A stretch of DNA of 64,000 nucleotides. Source: Dipteris shenzhenensis (lineage: Eukaryota > Polypodiophyta > Polypodiopsida > Gleicheniales). Position numbers and translations under genes: made by a program. Below the pieces are notes generated by a model, which worked only from the letters and a program-made list of their open reading frames with translations, searched no databases and was not told where the DNA came from. How positions within the stretch are numbered: the first letter of the stretch is position 1; every line of letters starts with the position of its first letter. The stretch is from assembly GCA_047967505.1 (NCBI GenBank), contig CM106538.1; one strand, 5' to 3'. Positions 43,849 to 56,100 of this stretch are shown here, piece after piece.

Positions 43849-44220
43849 TGAGATATCGAGCTCCGCTCGTGATATGCCAAGGTGACCGTTGTGCATTTAT
43901 GTAACCGACTTGTTAGCTGCAGATGCGGTTGGTACACCACCCATGAATAATAGCTGGATGACAGCTATCTTTATGTACTCTAGTTAGTGGCTTAGTTAGT
44001 ATGCCACCTAGGTTAGCTGAGTTTGGTTTGAGACCCACATATAGGGTTCACCTATTCCTTTTGTACTTAGAGAGAGTTCTTTTGGCTTTCACAACTAAGA
44101 AGAGGAAAATTGTTTTCACCCTCCACCTTTGTGTGTATTCCCCCATTGTGTATGTGAGAAAGCTACAAGTGAGACTCTTACTTCTCTCCCACTCTCTTCA
44201 CATTTATATTATAAAATGTT
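43849..44220 (+). repeat. 3' LTR of the third Copia
   Basis: Starts TGTTGAGATATCGAGCTCCG right after the polypurine tract. The body ends in pyrimidine-rich sequence (CTTCTCTCCCACTCTCTTCA). The exact 3' end cannot be fixed because no 5' LTR is present; about 44215 is a guess. Confidence 0.65.
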
Positions 44221-45249
44221 AAGGTGGCATGGTTCCTCCATGTGCCACCCCTCCACCTAGGCGGTCCCATGCCTGCATTTAGTGAGACATGGACCAAGGA
44301 CCATGGGAGAAGTAATATAAAATAGGTGGAGATGGATATTATATTGGATTATTCCCTCCATGTAGGATAGGCCCATGTGGGGGGGGGTGTAGATAGTCCA
44401 AGAATGCAAGTTAAATAATGGGTAAAGTAGGATGAGGTGGCAAGATTCCTTATGCCAACCCTCCACTTGTCCTCCTAGATGATTAAACATATTATAAAAT
44501 TGGGAAGAGACCAAGGGAGTATCTTAGACTTGGGATATGGGGGATGATATATGTGGAAAAATGAGGCTAAGGGTTGTCGCACACAATTGAGAGTGCCTAA
44601 TTACCTAGCCCACATGGGAGACTTTTCCACACACACTATGCATGTGGGAGGATGCATTTATTGGGAGAGACCCCCTCTCTTGGCTATAAAAGGAGGGGGC
44701 TATTCCTTAATGGGACACGCTCATTCTTGTAAAGCCACCTAACTAGTACTTTCATTTCTTCCCCCCATCCTTCCTTTCAAATAAAGCATGACCTCCTCCC
44801 TTGATGTCTCCATCTCTACATTCCTCATACCATTATGTACATGCTCCTCTTTCCCCTTTCCCTCTCCCCTTATGCCATAGTCTCCCTCTTCATTCCCACC
44901 CCTCTTAATCCCTTTTCCCCACCCATGTTAACGCTTCTCCCATTAATAGAACTGGTGTGGCTACTGGGATCGAAATCTCCATGGCTAGTGGCATAAAAGT
45001 CATTACTCCTACGACTGGGTGTAGTTCTACAGCACCTTCCGTGTGCGGTTCTCTGCTTCTGTGCCTCCAATATGCGTGTCTTCTGCTCGTAGTTCTCCAT
45101 CTCTGCGGTTGCAGTTTCTGTGCCTTCCGCCTGTGGTTCCTGTGCATCTTCTGAGTTCTTGTGCATCTTCTGTGTAGCACCACGCATCTTCTGGTCCACT
45201 GTGTTTGCAAAATCGCTTATGTGCATCTTCTGTGTGGTGCCACACAAAA
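44221..45249. other. Non-coding spacer with small repeats
   Basis: No gene recognised. There is a G run at 44380-44388. 45120-45245 holds repeated GTGCATCTTCTG and related blocks that give overlapping frames on both strands, so frames there are repeat artefacts. Confidence 0.5.
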
Positions 45250-45397
45250 GTGCTCCTACGCATCTACAACAGACCTTGCACCCGCCATTCTATCTTCTTC
45301 TCTTCTCCTCTCCTCTCCTCTCTTTTTATCAAGGAGTGGGAATTGAACCCAAGACCTCCCCATTCACAAAAAGAAGACTTACCAATGGGCCAGCAAA
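45250..45397 (-). mobile_element. tRNA-derived SINE candidate
   Basis: Read on minus, TGGCCCATTGGTAAG at 45392-45378 resembles a Pol III A box, and GGTTCAATTCC at 45349-45339 matches the B box consensus GGTTCRANNCC. Their spacing of about 32 bp is what tRNA-derived SINE heads have. The rest does not fold as a tRNA and leads into a GAGAGGA repeat. The 3' end is not identified. Confidence 0.5.
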
Positions 45398-45604
45398 TAG
45401 GAAGTGATGAAAGTGTAATGATATTGCTTATATGGTGAAATCTCATGAATTGTAGCTCTCTAACCATAGGGAGTTTCCTCTTGTTGTAAAAAGAAAAAGT
45501 ACTTCATTTCATTTGCTTTATTCATATCTGATACTAGATCATAGATTCTAAACTTTTTCAAGTTCACTCCTTGGACGCATGCCACATGAGGAGGGTGGAT
45601 ATTT

Positions 45605-46042
45605 ATGTCACTTCTCGACGAGTTCAAGGATTTGGTGCTTGGTCCTCCACTCATTACAGCTACCAATTGGCGAGATCTCTTTCTTGATCTTCATGTCAAT
45701 CTTCAACAACTGATTGTACAATGCATGGTTCAAGGAGACGACAGGTGGGGTGATACACCATGGATGATTCAAGGTGAAGAACTAGTGATACACTGGCAGA
45801 ACTTTGATTTCAATTCTACTCATTGTGCAGTGATCGAGCCACTTGCGGCATCGGAGGTAATTAAAAGGGTGACATTCTTTGAAGGGTGGGATGCTCCCCA
45901 AGCTTGGAGGGAGATTTGGCGCATCTGCTTATTAATTCCTGTGGATAAGCTTGTCTTGAATTATTTCTTCTCGATCTCACTACAAAGGTTTCTAGGGCTC
46001 GGCTATGGTAATGTTTCGGCCAAGGAATTCCTTTGTACCTAA
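45605..46042 (+). CDS. Unrecognised 145-codon ORF
   Basis: Starts MSLLDEFKDLVLGPPLITAT and includes several Trp residues (WRDLFLDL, RWGDTPWMIQ, WDAPQAWREIWRI). The composition looks protein-like, not random. It lies just upstream of an RNase H relic and may be part of the same transposon. No known motif is seen, so function is not assigned. Confidence 0.35.
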   Translation: MSLLDEFKDLVLGPPLITATNWRDLFLDLHVNLQQLIVQCMVQGDDRWGDTPWMIQGEELVIHWQNFDFNSTHCAVIEPLAASEVIKRVTFFEGWDAPQAWREIWRICLLIPVDKLVLNYFFSISLQRFLGLGYGNVSAKEFLCT

Positions 46043-46231
46043 TCAACCTTTTGTGCCTCATTTTGAGCTTCAAGTTATAATTCTTTTTGGTCTAAAGATA
46101 AACTACCAACAAAGGATTTCAAGTTTATTTGGTACTGAACGTCTTGCTCAAGTATTGAATTCTCCCCACCCTCTCCTTCTACCTATCTTGGACTACCGAA
46201 AAACTTGAGATGTCCGGATTTTAGTCTTGGT

Positions 46232-46680
46232 GTGATGACATCTTGGCTCCTCCAATTTGACGACGCATACAAACCTTCAACTAAGGCTGCTGGTGTGGGT
46301 GTGAAGCTCACTTCACCAGGGGGTGAGGTGTATTGTTATAGCAAGTCTGCACCAGCAAGTGCTTGCAACCAAGCTAAGTACTCGGCACTCATTTAAGAAC
46401 ATCGCATCAAGCAACTTGAGGTGCAAGGAGATTCTCAACTTGTGTGTGAATAAGTTAGTGGAAGGTGGAAGGTGCGGAGCGAAGGCTTGGTTCCACGACA
46501 TCAACAAGCATTGGAACTTTGCCAACAATTTGAAGAGGTAAAAATTCAGCATATCCCTCGAGCTCAAAATATAGTTGCTGATTTCTTGGCACGTGAAGCT
46601 TGTACTTCAATCACGCATGAAGCGAGTGGAAGCACTGCCCCAACAAAGTCACAAGCCACGAATGAGCGTGATCATTTGTA
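46232..46680 (+). pseudogene. RNase H domain relic (RVT_3 type)
   Basis: The frame reads LLQFDDAYKPSTKAAGVGV, CYSKSAPASACNQAKYSAL, then after a frameshift VQGDSQLV, and after another the stretch ending HIPRAQNIVADFLAREA. The order D, E, D, D of a type I RNase H is seen, with the second position K instead of E (NQAKY). Plant Tat-type Gypsy elements carry such an extra RNase H downstream of integrase. Here it precedes another Gypsy, so it is probably the 3' end of a separate, mostly lost element. Confidence 0.7.
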
Positions 46681-47186
46681 AGGAATGCAAAGGTTGTGGT
46701 CATTATGAAACTAAGTGTTGGGTATATTTGATACGAGTTTACCGACTTTGAAAGATCATCAGAAAGATCCTTAAGGACATTGCACAAAAGAAGGATGCCA
46801 AACTGCACACCCCTTGAAGAAATAGCATGGTGACTACAAGAACTGGAAGAAGCTGAAGGTGATTTGCAAGCTCTCCAACTGTTGACATTTGTCATGGCAT
46901 TCTTGTTTGCCTTGATGAACAACCTCATGCAGCGCCACATCTCTAACCCTCGCTTGTAAAGATGGATGCAATATCATGAGGGTTGGTCCTTTTAAGATTG
47001 TCTATGAGCTATTCTATGCTGAAGATTCTTCCCGTATAATATTTCACAATACACCAATCACACCCTACCCTGCCTATGTGTGCTTTGTAGATGTATCTTC
47101 ACCTGATTTTCAGTTCAAGCTACCTCTTTCCATTATTTGCCAATAGATAAGCCTCATTTCGTTTCTCTCTTTTCCATCTTCCAAGC

Positions 47187-48110
47187 ATGGCTGACATTCT
47201 CGTGTTCTGTGGTTGGGTGGAAGAAAATCCAAATGAGTATCTTGTGGCCTTCAAGCGCCGTTGTGTTTCTCTCAACTTTCTTACTGAAGATAGATGGCTG
47301 TTGGTTCTTCCCACATTTCTAGAGGGTTTGGCTCAAGTGTGGTATGAGAATCAGGCCGAAGACATTCACCAAAGTTGGCTGAGGTTGACATAGCTATGAT
47401 CGAGTATTTTGGCAAAGAAGAGGAGTTGGAGAATGTGTACTTGCAAGTGGCAAACCTGAAGCAGTCAAAAGGTGAGACGGCGCATCGATATGTGGATCGA
47501 GCGACCATGCTCCTGGACTGTTTAATTGCCACACAGGAGGACAATGCCGAATTTCGAGCTGGAATGACTCAGCATGTGCTAGGCTATCTCGTAGCAGGAG
47601 CAAGTAATGAATTCCTCCTCAAGCTTAAATGGGAGAATCCAGAAACCATGGTGCTAGCACATGAGATTGCTCAAAAGTTTGATAAAGTTCAATCTGACAC
47701 CGCTTCAAAGAAGACGATTATCCCTCCACAACCCCCTCAATTCTTGCAATAACAACCTGGGGGGTCCAACTCAGGGGCATACCCCCACCCCCCATCAGGG
47801 ATGTATCCACCGCCTCCACCTCAAATGTATGGTCCTCCCTTAGATGCTTACCCTCAACAAAGAGTATATCCTCAACCTCCGCCTAGAAGATTTCCCCAGC
47901 CTCGCCCATGAGCCCCCCTCCTTCCTACTCCCCCGGCCCCTCTTGCTAAAGAACCCAAAGTCAATGACCTAGCCAAGGCCTTGAATGATCTTCGGCTTGA
48001 GATGGTGGGCATCAAAAATCAAGCCAATCGCCCTCCAAGAGAACATGCCAATGTTGTGTGCTACGAGTGCCACCAGAAGGGTCATTATTGCATGGAATGT
48101 CCCAATATTC
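47187..48110 (+). pseudogene. Gypsy Gag with zinc knuckle
   Basis: 47187-47393 starts MADILVFCGWVEENPNEYLV with the retrotransposon Gag pattern (FLTEDRWLLVLPTFLEGLAQVWYENQ). It continues after a frameshift at 47375-47752 (KQSKGETAHRYVDRATMLL). A Pro/Gln-rich stretch follows, then the zinc knuckle C-Y-E-C-HQKGH-YCME-C near 48058-48102. Confidence 0.82.
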
Positions 48111-48240
48111 CAAGGGTGAATCTTCTAAGTGAATCGGGTACCGAGGATTCTGACGTAGAGATCCTTAACCTTGGGAAAAGAAGTCACACCACCTCCGACC
48201 CCTCTCCATACCATGGACCCCAGGCCACCCTAGGAAGAAG

Positions 48241-49281
48241 GTGTTCTTCTCAGAGCCCTCAGATGCTAAGATGGCAGACCCACCAACAGAGAAGACTAAA
48301 AGATCTCGCAAGAGTAAGTGGTCGCCCTTGGATTTTCCCATCAACTCAAGGCAAGAGGATTATTCGGTCGTTCAGGACCCTGCTCATCGGTCTTTGAGCA
48401 TCACGCTTCCTCAACTAATAGCATTAAGCCCTAAGGTGAGACGTGAGCTGCAGCAATGGCTCTCAACAAGGAGGAGCAAGAAAAAGGGAAAGGTACAAAA
48501 GGTTTCTTCTATCTCTAAAGAAATTGATCGGTACTCGCATATAGTAGATGTCATCATAGATAATTGCCATGTCAAAAGTGTGTGTGTCAATGGGGGAGCT
48601 GCATGTAATATCATGGTGCCCCATATCATGAAGAAATTGAATTTGAAATGCACAAGACGTTCCTCCACTCGAATCAAGGTAGCAGATGGTCGATGACTCG
48701 CCACCCTAGGAGTCATTGAGGATTTGCCCATCACTGTTAATGGGTTAACCACCACCATCAATTTCTATGTAGTGGACGTCGAAGATACAGGCAGGAGTTA
48801 CCCAGCCATACTCGGGAGACCATAGTTGAGAAAGAGTGATGCAGTCAGCTATTGGAAGACAGGACACATGTCTTTTGGTGCTTCTAAGGAGAAGATCCTG
48901 GTGCAACCAGGTGCCACTGAACCAGAAGAAGAAGAGGAGCAAGACAGTGATACTCTCTCATCCTTGGTGCCTGAATCAATGGAAGAATCAGACAGGGGGG
49001 AGGAGTTCTCTGAGGAGGAAGTTTACATGATGGGGGTGTCTCTGACCCCGCCACCTGTAGAAAAGGTAATAGCTAGTCCTCAACAGCTTGAATCTATGCT
49101 TTCCCCAGACCTCACTCCAAGTGAGAAAGACGAGTTCCTAGAAATGTTCAAAGATTTCCCTAACCTCTTTGCAACTAGCTACCACCACCTTTGCCATGTA
49201 ACTGCCATAGAGCACAAGATAGAGCTGAAGCCTGATGCGAATCCTGTGGCTCAAAAGTATCAGAGATTAGGGCCCCTATAG
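48241..49281 (+). pseudogene. Gypsy protease region
   Basis: 48241-48696 has the aspartic protease segment SHIVDVIIDNCHVKSVCVNGGAACNI, where the catalytic D-S/T-G is replaced by N-G-G. TGA at 48694-48696 and TAG at 48823-48825 break it. An acidic linker (PEEEEEQDSD) and then ...EHKIELKPDANPVAQKYQR follow, which is the approach to the RT. Confidence 0.75.
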
Positions 49282-50330
49282 ACCGATGCTTTGTGCTTAG
49301 AGTTGCAAAAATTTGTAGAAGCTGGGTTTATTGTTCTGGTTCACAAAACTGAATGGGTTTCACCAGTGGTAGTCACCCCAAAGAAAAACAACAAGTGGCA
49401 GGTCTGCATCAACTATAAGAAACTCAATGCAGCCACCAAGAGGGACCATCATCCTCTTCCCTTTCAAGACCTCATTCTTGAGAAGGTAAGTGGTCATGAG
49501 ATGTATACTTTTTGTGATGGTTACTTCGGGTTTTATCAAATTAGAATTGTTGAGGAGGATGTGCTTAAACCCACATTTGCCACACCCTAGGGGACGTTTG
49601 CATTCAAAGTAATGCCATTTGTCCTCACTAATGCTCCTGCTACCTTTCAAAGATTTATGCAGATGGTGTTTGCTCCATATTTGGGGGTTTTCTTGGAGGT
49701 GTTTTTAGATGATTTCTATATATTCTCGACGTGTAAGGAGCACATCATGAAGGTTAGGTTGGCCTTCCAAAGGGTCAATGATGTGAATGGGAGCCTCAAC
49801 CCTAATAAATGCACCATTGGAGCCACTCAAGACATATTGTCTCATCCGAGGGCGTCAAGCCTCTGACCCCGAGAAGGTAGAAACTATCCTCAAGCTCTCC
49901 CTGCCAACAACCAAACGTCAAGTACGCTCATTTGTCAATCTAGCAGGATACTATCGCCACTTCATTGATCAATATGCTGCTTTGATGTGATCCATGACTA
50001 TGCTATTAAAAGATGGAGTTGATTTCTCTTGGGATGAGGATTGTGATCATGGGTTTGTACAAATCAAGAGTGCCCTGGCTTCAGAACCCATTCTACACAA
50101 TCCTGATTGGTCAAAGACTTTCTATATCAATCTTGGGTTTGGTGAGCACACTCTGGCGAGTATTCTTCTCCATCAAGGGGAGGATCGGTTCATGTATCTC
50201 GTTCGATTTGCTTCTTGACAATTGCTCGAAACTGAACTACGTTGCTTTGAGGCTGACAAGCATGCTTTGTCTTTGGTGTTCTGCATTGAGAAATTTAAGC
50301 ATTATGTTGCTGGAAAGTCCTTCATTATAA
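49282..50330 (+). pseudogene. Gypsy reverse transcriptase and RNase H
   Basis: 49291-49590 carries the RT fingers (EAGFIVLVHKTEWVSPVVV, then TFCDGYFGFYQI). TAG at 49588 interrupts CTGG-type sequence, and 49612-49866 continues with the catalytic box FLDDF near 49705. A frameshift at about 49860 leads to 49787-49990 (TTKRQVRSFVNLAGYYRHFI). RNase H starts at about 50090 (DWSKTFYINLGFGE) with a further stop and frame change near 50217, continuing into the next frame. Confidence 0.82.
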
Positions 50331-51969
50331 TCTATAGCAATGGTCTTACAAAGCACGTTCTTCAATCACCAAATCCCATGGGCCGATTGACCAAATGGTC
50401 GGCAGTTTTACAAGAATATGATTTTTCTTTCAAAATTGTAAAAGGGGGTTGTTCCAACTTGAAGAATGCTTTGATTGATTTAGAGGAGTGCCTCGATGTA
50501 ACCCTCGTAGTGGCCATAGAAGTTGGGGATCCATGGTATGGTGGTATCTATAGGTTTCTGACCGCTTTCTCCTTTCCTCTAGAAAATACTAGCTATGAGA
50601 GAAAGAAAATCCGTAGAGATAGTAGGTGCTACACTCTCTTTGATGGGGTGCTATACCATCAAGGCCGGGATGGGGTATCAAGATGGGCCATTGATGAAAA
50701 CGAAGTACCTAAGGTATTGAAGCATTATCATGATGGATTTTGTGGAGGCCACTATGCCGGTGACTATACATCTAAGAAGATTTTACATGCTGGGTACTAT
50801 TGGCCAACCTTGTTCAAGGATGTCACTATGTATTGCAAAACTTGTGAACCATGCCCATTCTTTGGTAGGAAGGATTTGTGTCCTGGGAAACATCACCCAG
50901 TGATGTCCATCCATTCGTTTCAAAAGTGGGGAATAGATTTTGTTGGGTCCCTACCCATGACTGCCCGCAAAAAGAAGTATCTTTTGGTAGCCACTCAGTA
51001 TGTCAATAAGTGGGCTGAAGCTATCGCCCTCCCTGCTGCAAATGGTAAGGTAGTTTCAAATTTCAGATTTGACTGTATCTGCACAAGGTTTGGGACACCC
51101 ATGGAAATAGTATTTGACCATGGGAGTCCATTCTTAAATGAAGCAGTGGAGTTGCTCATGGATCGCATCGGTATTGATCATTGCACTTCTAGCATCTATT
51201 ATTCAGCAAATAGCCATTTTTGGAGGGCTATGTTTAAGAAGTTAGAAACTTCATTGAGCATCGTGGATCATCCATAGAGTGATGGTCAAACTGAAAGAGT
51301 CAATCAAATAATTGAGGATATGCTTTGAGCATATGTAAGTAGACGGCAAACTAATTGGGAACAATATCTGCCCATATTAGAATTTGCATATAATAGTGCC
51401 AAACATTCAGCTATAGGTTTTAGTCCATTCATGATGATGTATGGATTTCAACCAAGAGCCCCAATGATAGTGGGGCTCGAAAAAGAGAAGGTTCAAGTGC
51501 AAACCCCCACTATAGAAAGTTGGAGTTTGAAGTAAATGAGAAAGTCTACCTTAAGGTACCTGAATCTTCAAAATCTCTAAAGAGAGGTAAACGTCCAAAG
51601 TTGTCTCCTAGGTATTGTGGAACATTCAGAATACTTAAGAGGATTGGAGAACTTGCTTACAAATTAGCCTTACCTGAGGGATGTAGAGTACATCCAATTT
51701 TTCATGTTAGTAGGGTAAAAAGAAAATTAGGAGATGATGATAATCTCCTTGGAAATGAATTCCTAGTTGAACTCATTGAATCTGCATCTTTACCACATGA
51801 ACCAGAAAGAATTTCAGATAGACAAGAAAAAAGAACACGGCATATAATATGGCAAGAATGTCTGGTTAAGTGGAAAGATAGACCTGAAGAGAGTTCAACA
51901 TGGGAAAGGGTAAGCAATCTCCAGAGGAGGTTTCCCAATTTTTTTTTCGAGGACGTAAACCTTTCTTAA
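50222..51969 (+). pseudogene. Gypsy RNase H end, integrase and chromodomain
   Basis: 50222-51277 is a 351-codon frame: RNase H end, then the integrase zinc region H-Y-H-D ... C-K-T-C-E-P-C near 50730-50850, and the core with WGIDFVGSLPM and VFDHGSPF. TAG at 51275 and TGA near 51327 follow. 51520-51969 is the C-terminal part with HPIFHVSRVKRKLG and a chromodomain (QECLVKWKDRPEESSTWERV). Chromodomains of this group bind histone marks and guide insertion into heterochromatin. Confidence 0.87.
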
Positions 51970-52299
51970 GGGGAAGCGAATGTTATGTCAACCATAATTG
52001 CGTAAAGCTAAGGTAGGAGACCAAGAGGGCTTGACAGTGCAACGGTGGACATGCAAATTAATGCCTAGGTAAAATAGATCTAGCATTTAGAGGGATGCCA
52101 AGAGAGGTTAAAAGGGTAAGGGCCTTGGAAATGACACTTGGCATCATAAGGAGTCCACGTGGCATGCACTGGGTTCAAGGGACACTTCCAAAGAAAGGCT
52201 TCACAAAGGAAATGTGAGAAACAAGGGAGTTAACAGGACGGCTCTAGGAGAGCACTTTGTGAAGTCATGGCTAGGTGGAGAACTAGAGAAGCCCTCGGT

Positions 52300-52301
<2 letters not shown>

Positions 52302-52353
<52 letters not shown>
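52302..52353. repeat. (TC)n microsatellite
   Basis: About 52 bp of uninterrupted TC repeats. Translations across it (poly Leu-Ser or Arg-Glu) are artefacts. Confidence 0.97.
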
Positions 52354-52356
<3 letters not shown>

Positions 52357-52411
52357 AAGGCCATCGGGCACCCCACTAAACACACACAAACAAACACAAC
52401 ACAATGGACAA

Positions 52412-53118
52412 ACATTAGGAAAAAAGGGAGCTCATTTTGGGGCCTTTTAGAAGAGAGAGAAAATAGGCTCTCAACCAATTAGGAGTGGGCCAACGTAACG
52501 TTGAAAATTCAACAAAAGAAGATGAAAATAAGAAAAAGAAATAGTACTATATGTTCGTAGAAGCATGTCACATCAATGAGGTGATTTGATTTGAATCTTT
52601 AAAAAATTTATTTTCTGTGCAGAATTTGATGATTCTGACATCGCAGACGTGTCCGGAACGGCCCAAAACCCCAAGAACGGCACTGGAAACGCTGGAATCG
52701 GACATCCGGAGGCCCGGAAACAGCCAAAAAAGGCCGAAAAACGCGATTTGCAGCAAAATGCGATCTGGCACGTTTTGATGATTCTGACACCGCAGACGCG
52801 TCCGGAACGGCCCAAAACCCCCAGAACGGCACTGGAAATGCTGGAATCGGACATCCGGAGGCCCGGAGACGGCCAAAAAAGGCCGAAAAACGCGATTTGT
52901 AGCAAAATGCGATCTGGCACCTTTTGAATTTCTGCACAGAAAAGTGTTGCTCTTATATGAACATTGAATGTAAAGCATGTGAAAGAATATATTTATTCCT
53001 TTTCACACTGACATTTCTCACGCAAGTATCCATATTTTCTTGCTTTTGTAGAGAGAGAAAAGAGAAAATAGTGAATTTCTTACAGGGCCCCAAAATGAGC
53101 TCCCTTTTTTCCTAATGT
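52412..53118. repeat. Perfect 33-bp inverted repeat with 641-bp spacer
   Basis: The left arm at 52412-52444 begins ACATTAGGAAAAAAGGGAGC and ends TTTTGGGGCC. The right arm 53086-53118 is its exact reverse complement over all 33 bases. Sequence beyond the arms does not pair. Perfect identity implies a recent origin or repair-based copying. Confidence 0.9.
52624..52928. repeat. GC-rich tandem duplication, unit about 146 bp
   Basis: Two adjacent units begin TTTGATGATTCTGACAYCGC and contain GTCCGGAACGGCCCAAAAC. They differ by few changes. CpG density is much higher than in neighbouring DNA. Open frames in all directions here come from the lack of AT-rich codons, not from genes. Confidence 0.88.
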
Positions 53119-56100
53119 GAAGTTGTCATAATGCAAACATTGACAATATAAGTGGTATATACAATTTCAAGAAAAGGAAGTTCGGTTTGTAGGATGCAAG
53201 GTCATATCTCAAGCCATGTATACTTGCTAAACCTTCAGCTTGAGTCCCTTTTGGTATTACAAAACCCAACAATGCGACCCTGCCAAAGATTCTCTTTATT
53301 TACTCTGTCCTTTCTTGAAACCTTGTATGGTGGACCTATCATATAATGTTGCATTGTAGCCCAGGATATTATTCTGAACTCTTGAGAATCCAAAAACCTA
53401 TGTCGTCCTTCAAAATGTGGCCTACACAAGATTGAAGAGATAGATTCGGTCTAGGGGAGGGGAAGGGGAGTGCTCCACCATTGTAGAAAGAAAGGGAGCA
53501 AAGAGAAAAAAGTTTGAGAGGAGGAGGCTAAGAGAAGGTTGAGAGGAGAAGCTAAGAAGAAGGTTGCGAGTGAATGGGGATAGTTTGGGAAGACTCCTAG
53601 GAGGTGTTTGGGGGGGTGGGGACACTTTTCCCCAAAAAAAAAAAAAAAATTTAGAGGGAGCGGGGGGGTGGGGATTCCACACGAATTTGGGCCCACCATG
53701 GAGAAGGAAGATGGTAGGGGGACCATCCAAAAGTTTAAGGGGATGAGTCAATGCCCCAAGAGGTGGTGCAGGCAAGAGGGATGCAAGTGGAAGGTAGTGG
53801 GGCCCAAGGGAGGTCTCTCCGCCAATGAGAGACCAATATAGAATCCTTGATTCTTTTATGTATGCATAGGTGAAATAGATATGTCTTATTTTCTAGTGTT
53901 GAGATTATAATATATTATCATATTTATATGTTAAAGTGCTATAAGTTAACTAATCATATCAATTAACACATTTCAAGTGTTGATAACATGTTTTGATCAT
54001 AGTTATGAAAAATAATTTACTCATATAGATCATCTCTTGCCATTTGTGTTTATGCACTAGATGAAGATATTTTTACATTTTTAAACTTGTTATATATATT
54101 CACACTAGAAGAGGGCTTAGATGTGGTATTATATGGAAGCAATGAAGTGGTATCTTTTGGATGAATACATATTGATGCTCTCATACTTGTGTGCCATTTT
54201 TAATGTTGTTTGTGATGAGAATAGTTTTGTAGTGATAAAATTACCAACCATTTGTGTATAAAAAACAATTTGTGATCAAGATGAAATCATACCCAAGGCT
54301 TACCTACATGATATTAGACAACCAAATCTAAAGGAGTAAAATTCGAGCCATTTCCTTGCTCTAGAGAAGTGTTAGCAATAGGTGCATTCAAAGGCTATAT
54401 TCAAAATTTTCTTTATATGGACCATGGTAGATGTAATCAAGCTAATGTGATAAGGCATCACTCAAAATTTGCAATGCAGTATAGTTCATATTTATATGTT
54501 TAGAGTACTATTAAATGGGCTTTCTTGACATCACCTAGGCATAGGTACTTATTTACCAGAAGAAAAGGATTGCAGAAAAGGGCTCTGCATCATTAAATTC
54601 AAGCATGTATGGAGAGCATAAATTACTTACATGGTCATGGGTATTGAGGACGAACATTTTTTATGTGTAAGTTTATTGTTCTTAACACTTAAGAGATTTC
54701 TTGTGTTGAATGTAAGTACAACTTAATGTTACTGGTTGGTATAAAACTATGTTGAGAAAGCACAAAGGAAAATAAATGAAGAGGTTAGTGGGACAAATGA
54801 TGCAATAATAGGGATTCAAGATATTAGTGGGATTGCTCTCAATGCTCTCTCTATATTGGAGGATATAGATGGTAGAATAGCTACTAGTGAGGGAGAATTA
54901 GTTTAACCACATAAATGGTCAGAGGATTTTGGTGATTATTTGACTTAACCAAATACCCATATGTAATCAAGGTATCAATGAAGAACAAGACTATTACATA
55001 CTAGAGCATTTGGGTAGATGTGAAATATAACATGTTCCATTAAATTCATGGGAATTTGGATGAGTTTAAATGATGAAGAATCCCCACAAGCATTTTTAAT
55101 TGATATTTGTCATGTATTTTGATGGTAATATGACATTTATTGGTGATAGCTTCTCCTACACTTCCTAATGCAATCTTGTCAATCATCACATTTTCATTTA
55201 ATATTCATGCTATTTTAAGGCAAAATTTATTCTCATCAATTGTGCATTAATGCAAAATTTTTAAAATTATCTAAAGACATCTCATGGCATAAAAAATCCA
55301 AAGTTTTCACAAAATTCTCCCATACCTTTGGATGTTGGACACTGGCTACTAGAGCAAGCTCCAAGGTAGTATGAGGTGTTGCTCATGATATTAAAATGTT
55401 AGAGAGATTAAAGAGTAATATTTGAGGCTTGGTGCGAGTTTGAGGGTGGAGAGCCAAGACTTGAGAGCAATTGAAATTCTAGAGTTGAGACTCAAGAAGA
55501 TAAGAGCTACAATATAGAACCACTAGTTTTCAAACATTTTCATGATGACTGCTAGTGAGAAACTAGAATGAATGTTCAGTTTTTTATGGTTATCTACAAG
55601 TAACATGCCAACAACTAGCTAGAGCCTAGAAACTAATCTCAAGCTATTTATGAATATATATTTTGGCCAAATTTTAAAGTATCTAGATTTTTTAAATAAA
55701 AATTTGGTGAACTTTCATGGAAATTATTTATAAATTTAGAATCTTAAAGCCTAATATTATCTCTTTTTCTAAATTTAGTTCCAATCTTGGCATGTATACT
55801 GAGCTTTTGTTTTTATAGGAGAAAAAACTTTCAACTTTTTCTTAATAATGAAACCAATGTAAAAAATATATCTAGATGATTATATAAAATATATCACTAG
55901 TAAATCTCGAGACAATTTTGATAATTGTTATTGACACTAACAAATTGTAAAATACCTTTTAGGATAAATTCTTTGCACATTTTAGGTCAAACATTAGTTT
56001 GACTTTGTTTGCAGATATGCTTTATGCTTTATCGTTCTCTTTGTTCGCCCATATTTCCATGTAGACTTCAATTCCTAGATTTGTTTGACTTTGCAATGAT

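Larger units (their letters stand above)
47187..51969 (+). mobile_element. Gypsy chromovirus-type retrotransposon
   Basis: Gag, zinc knuckle, protease, RT, RNase H, integrase and a C-terminal chromodomain follow in Gypsy order. Integrase after RNase H separates it from Copia. A purine-rich tract (AAGGGGAAGCG) follows at about 51968, then a 3' LTR start TGTTATG near 51981. No 5' LTR or PBS is clear. Frames are broken at about a dozen sites. Confidence 0.9.
51981..53118 (+). repeat. 3' LTR and LTR-associated region of the Gypsy element
   Basis: The LTR is inferred to start TGTTATGTCAACC near 51981, directly after the purine-rich tract. It contains (TC)n at 52302-52353. The right end is not known. 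A 33-bp inverted repeat pair at 52412-52444 and 53086-53118, with GC-rich tandem units between, lies in or next to it. Confidence 0.5.

Noticed and set aside
52201-52482. Arg-Glu and Leu-Ser repeat peptides
   Set aside because: Products of the (TC)n microsatellite read in different frames.
52568-52978. Three overlapping frames of 109-136 codons on minus and one on plus
   Set aside because: They arise from the GC-rich tandem duplication, which lacks stop codons in several frames. The peptides are internal repeats of each other.
53440-53830. Frames of 60-117 codons in the purine-rich region
   Set aside because: Compositional artefact of a G- and A-rich strand; overlapping frames on both strands with no motif.
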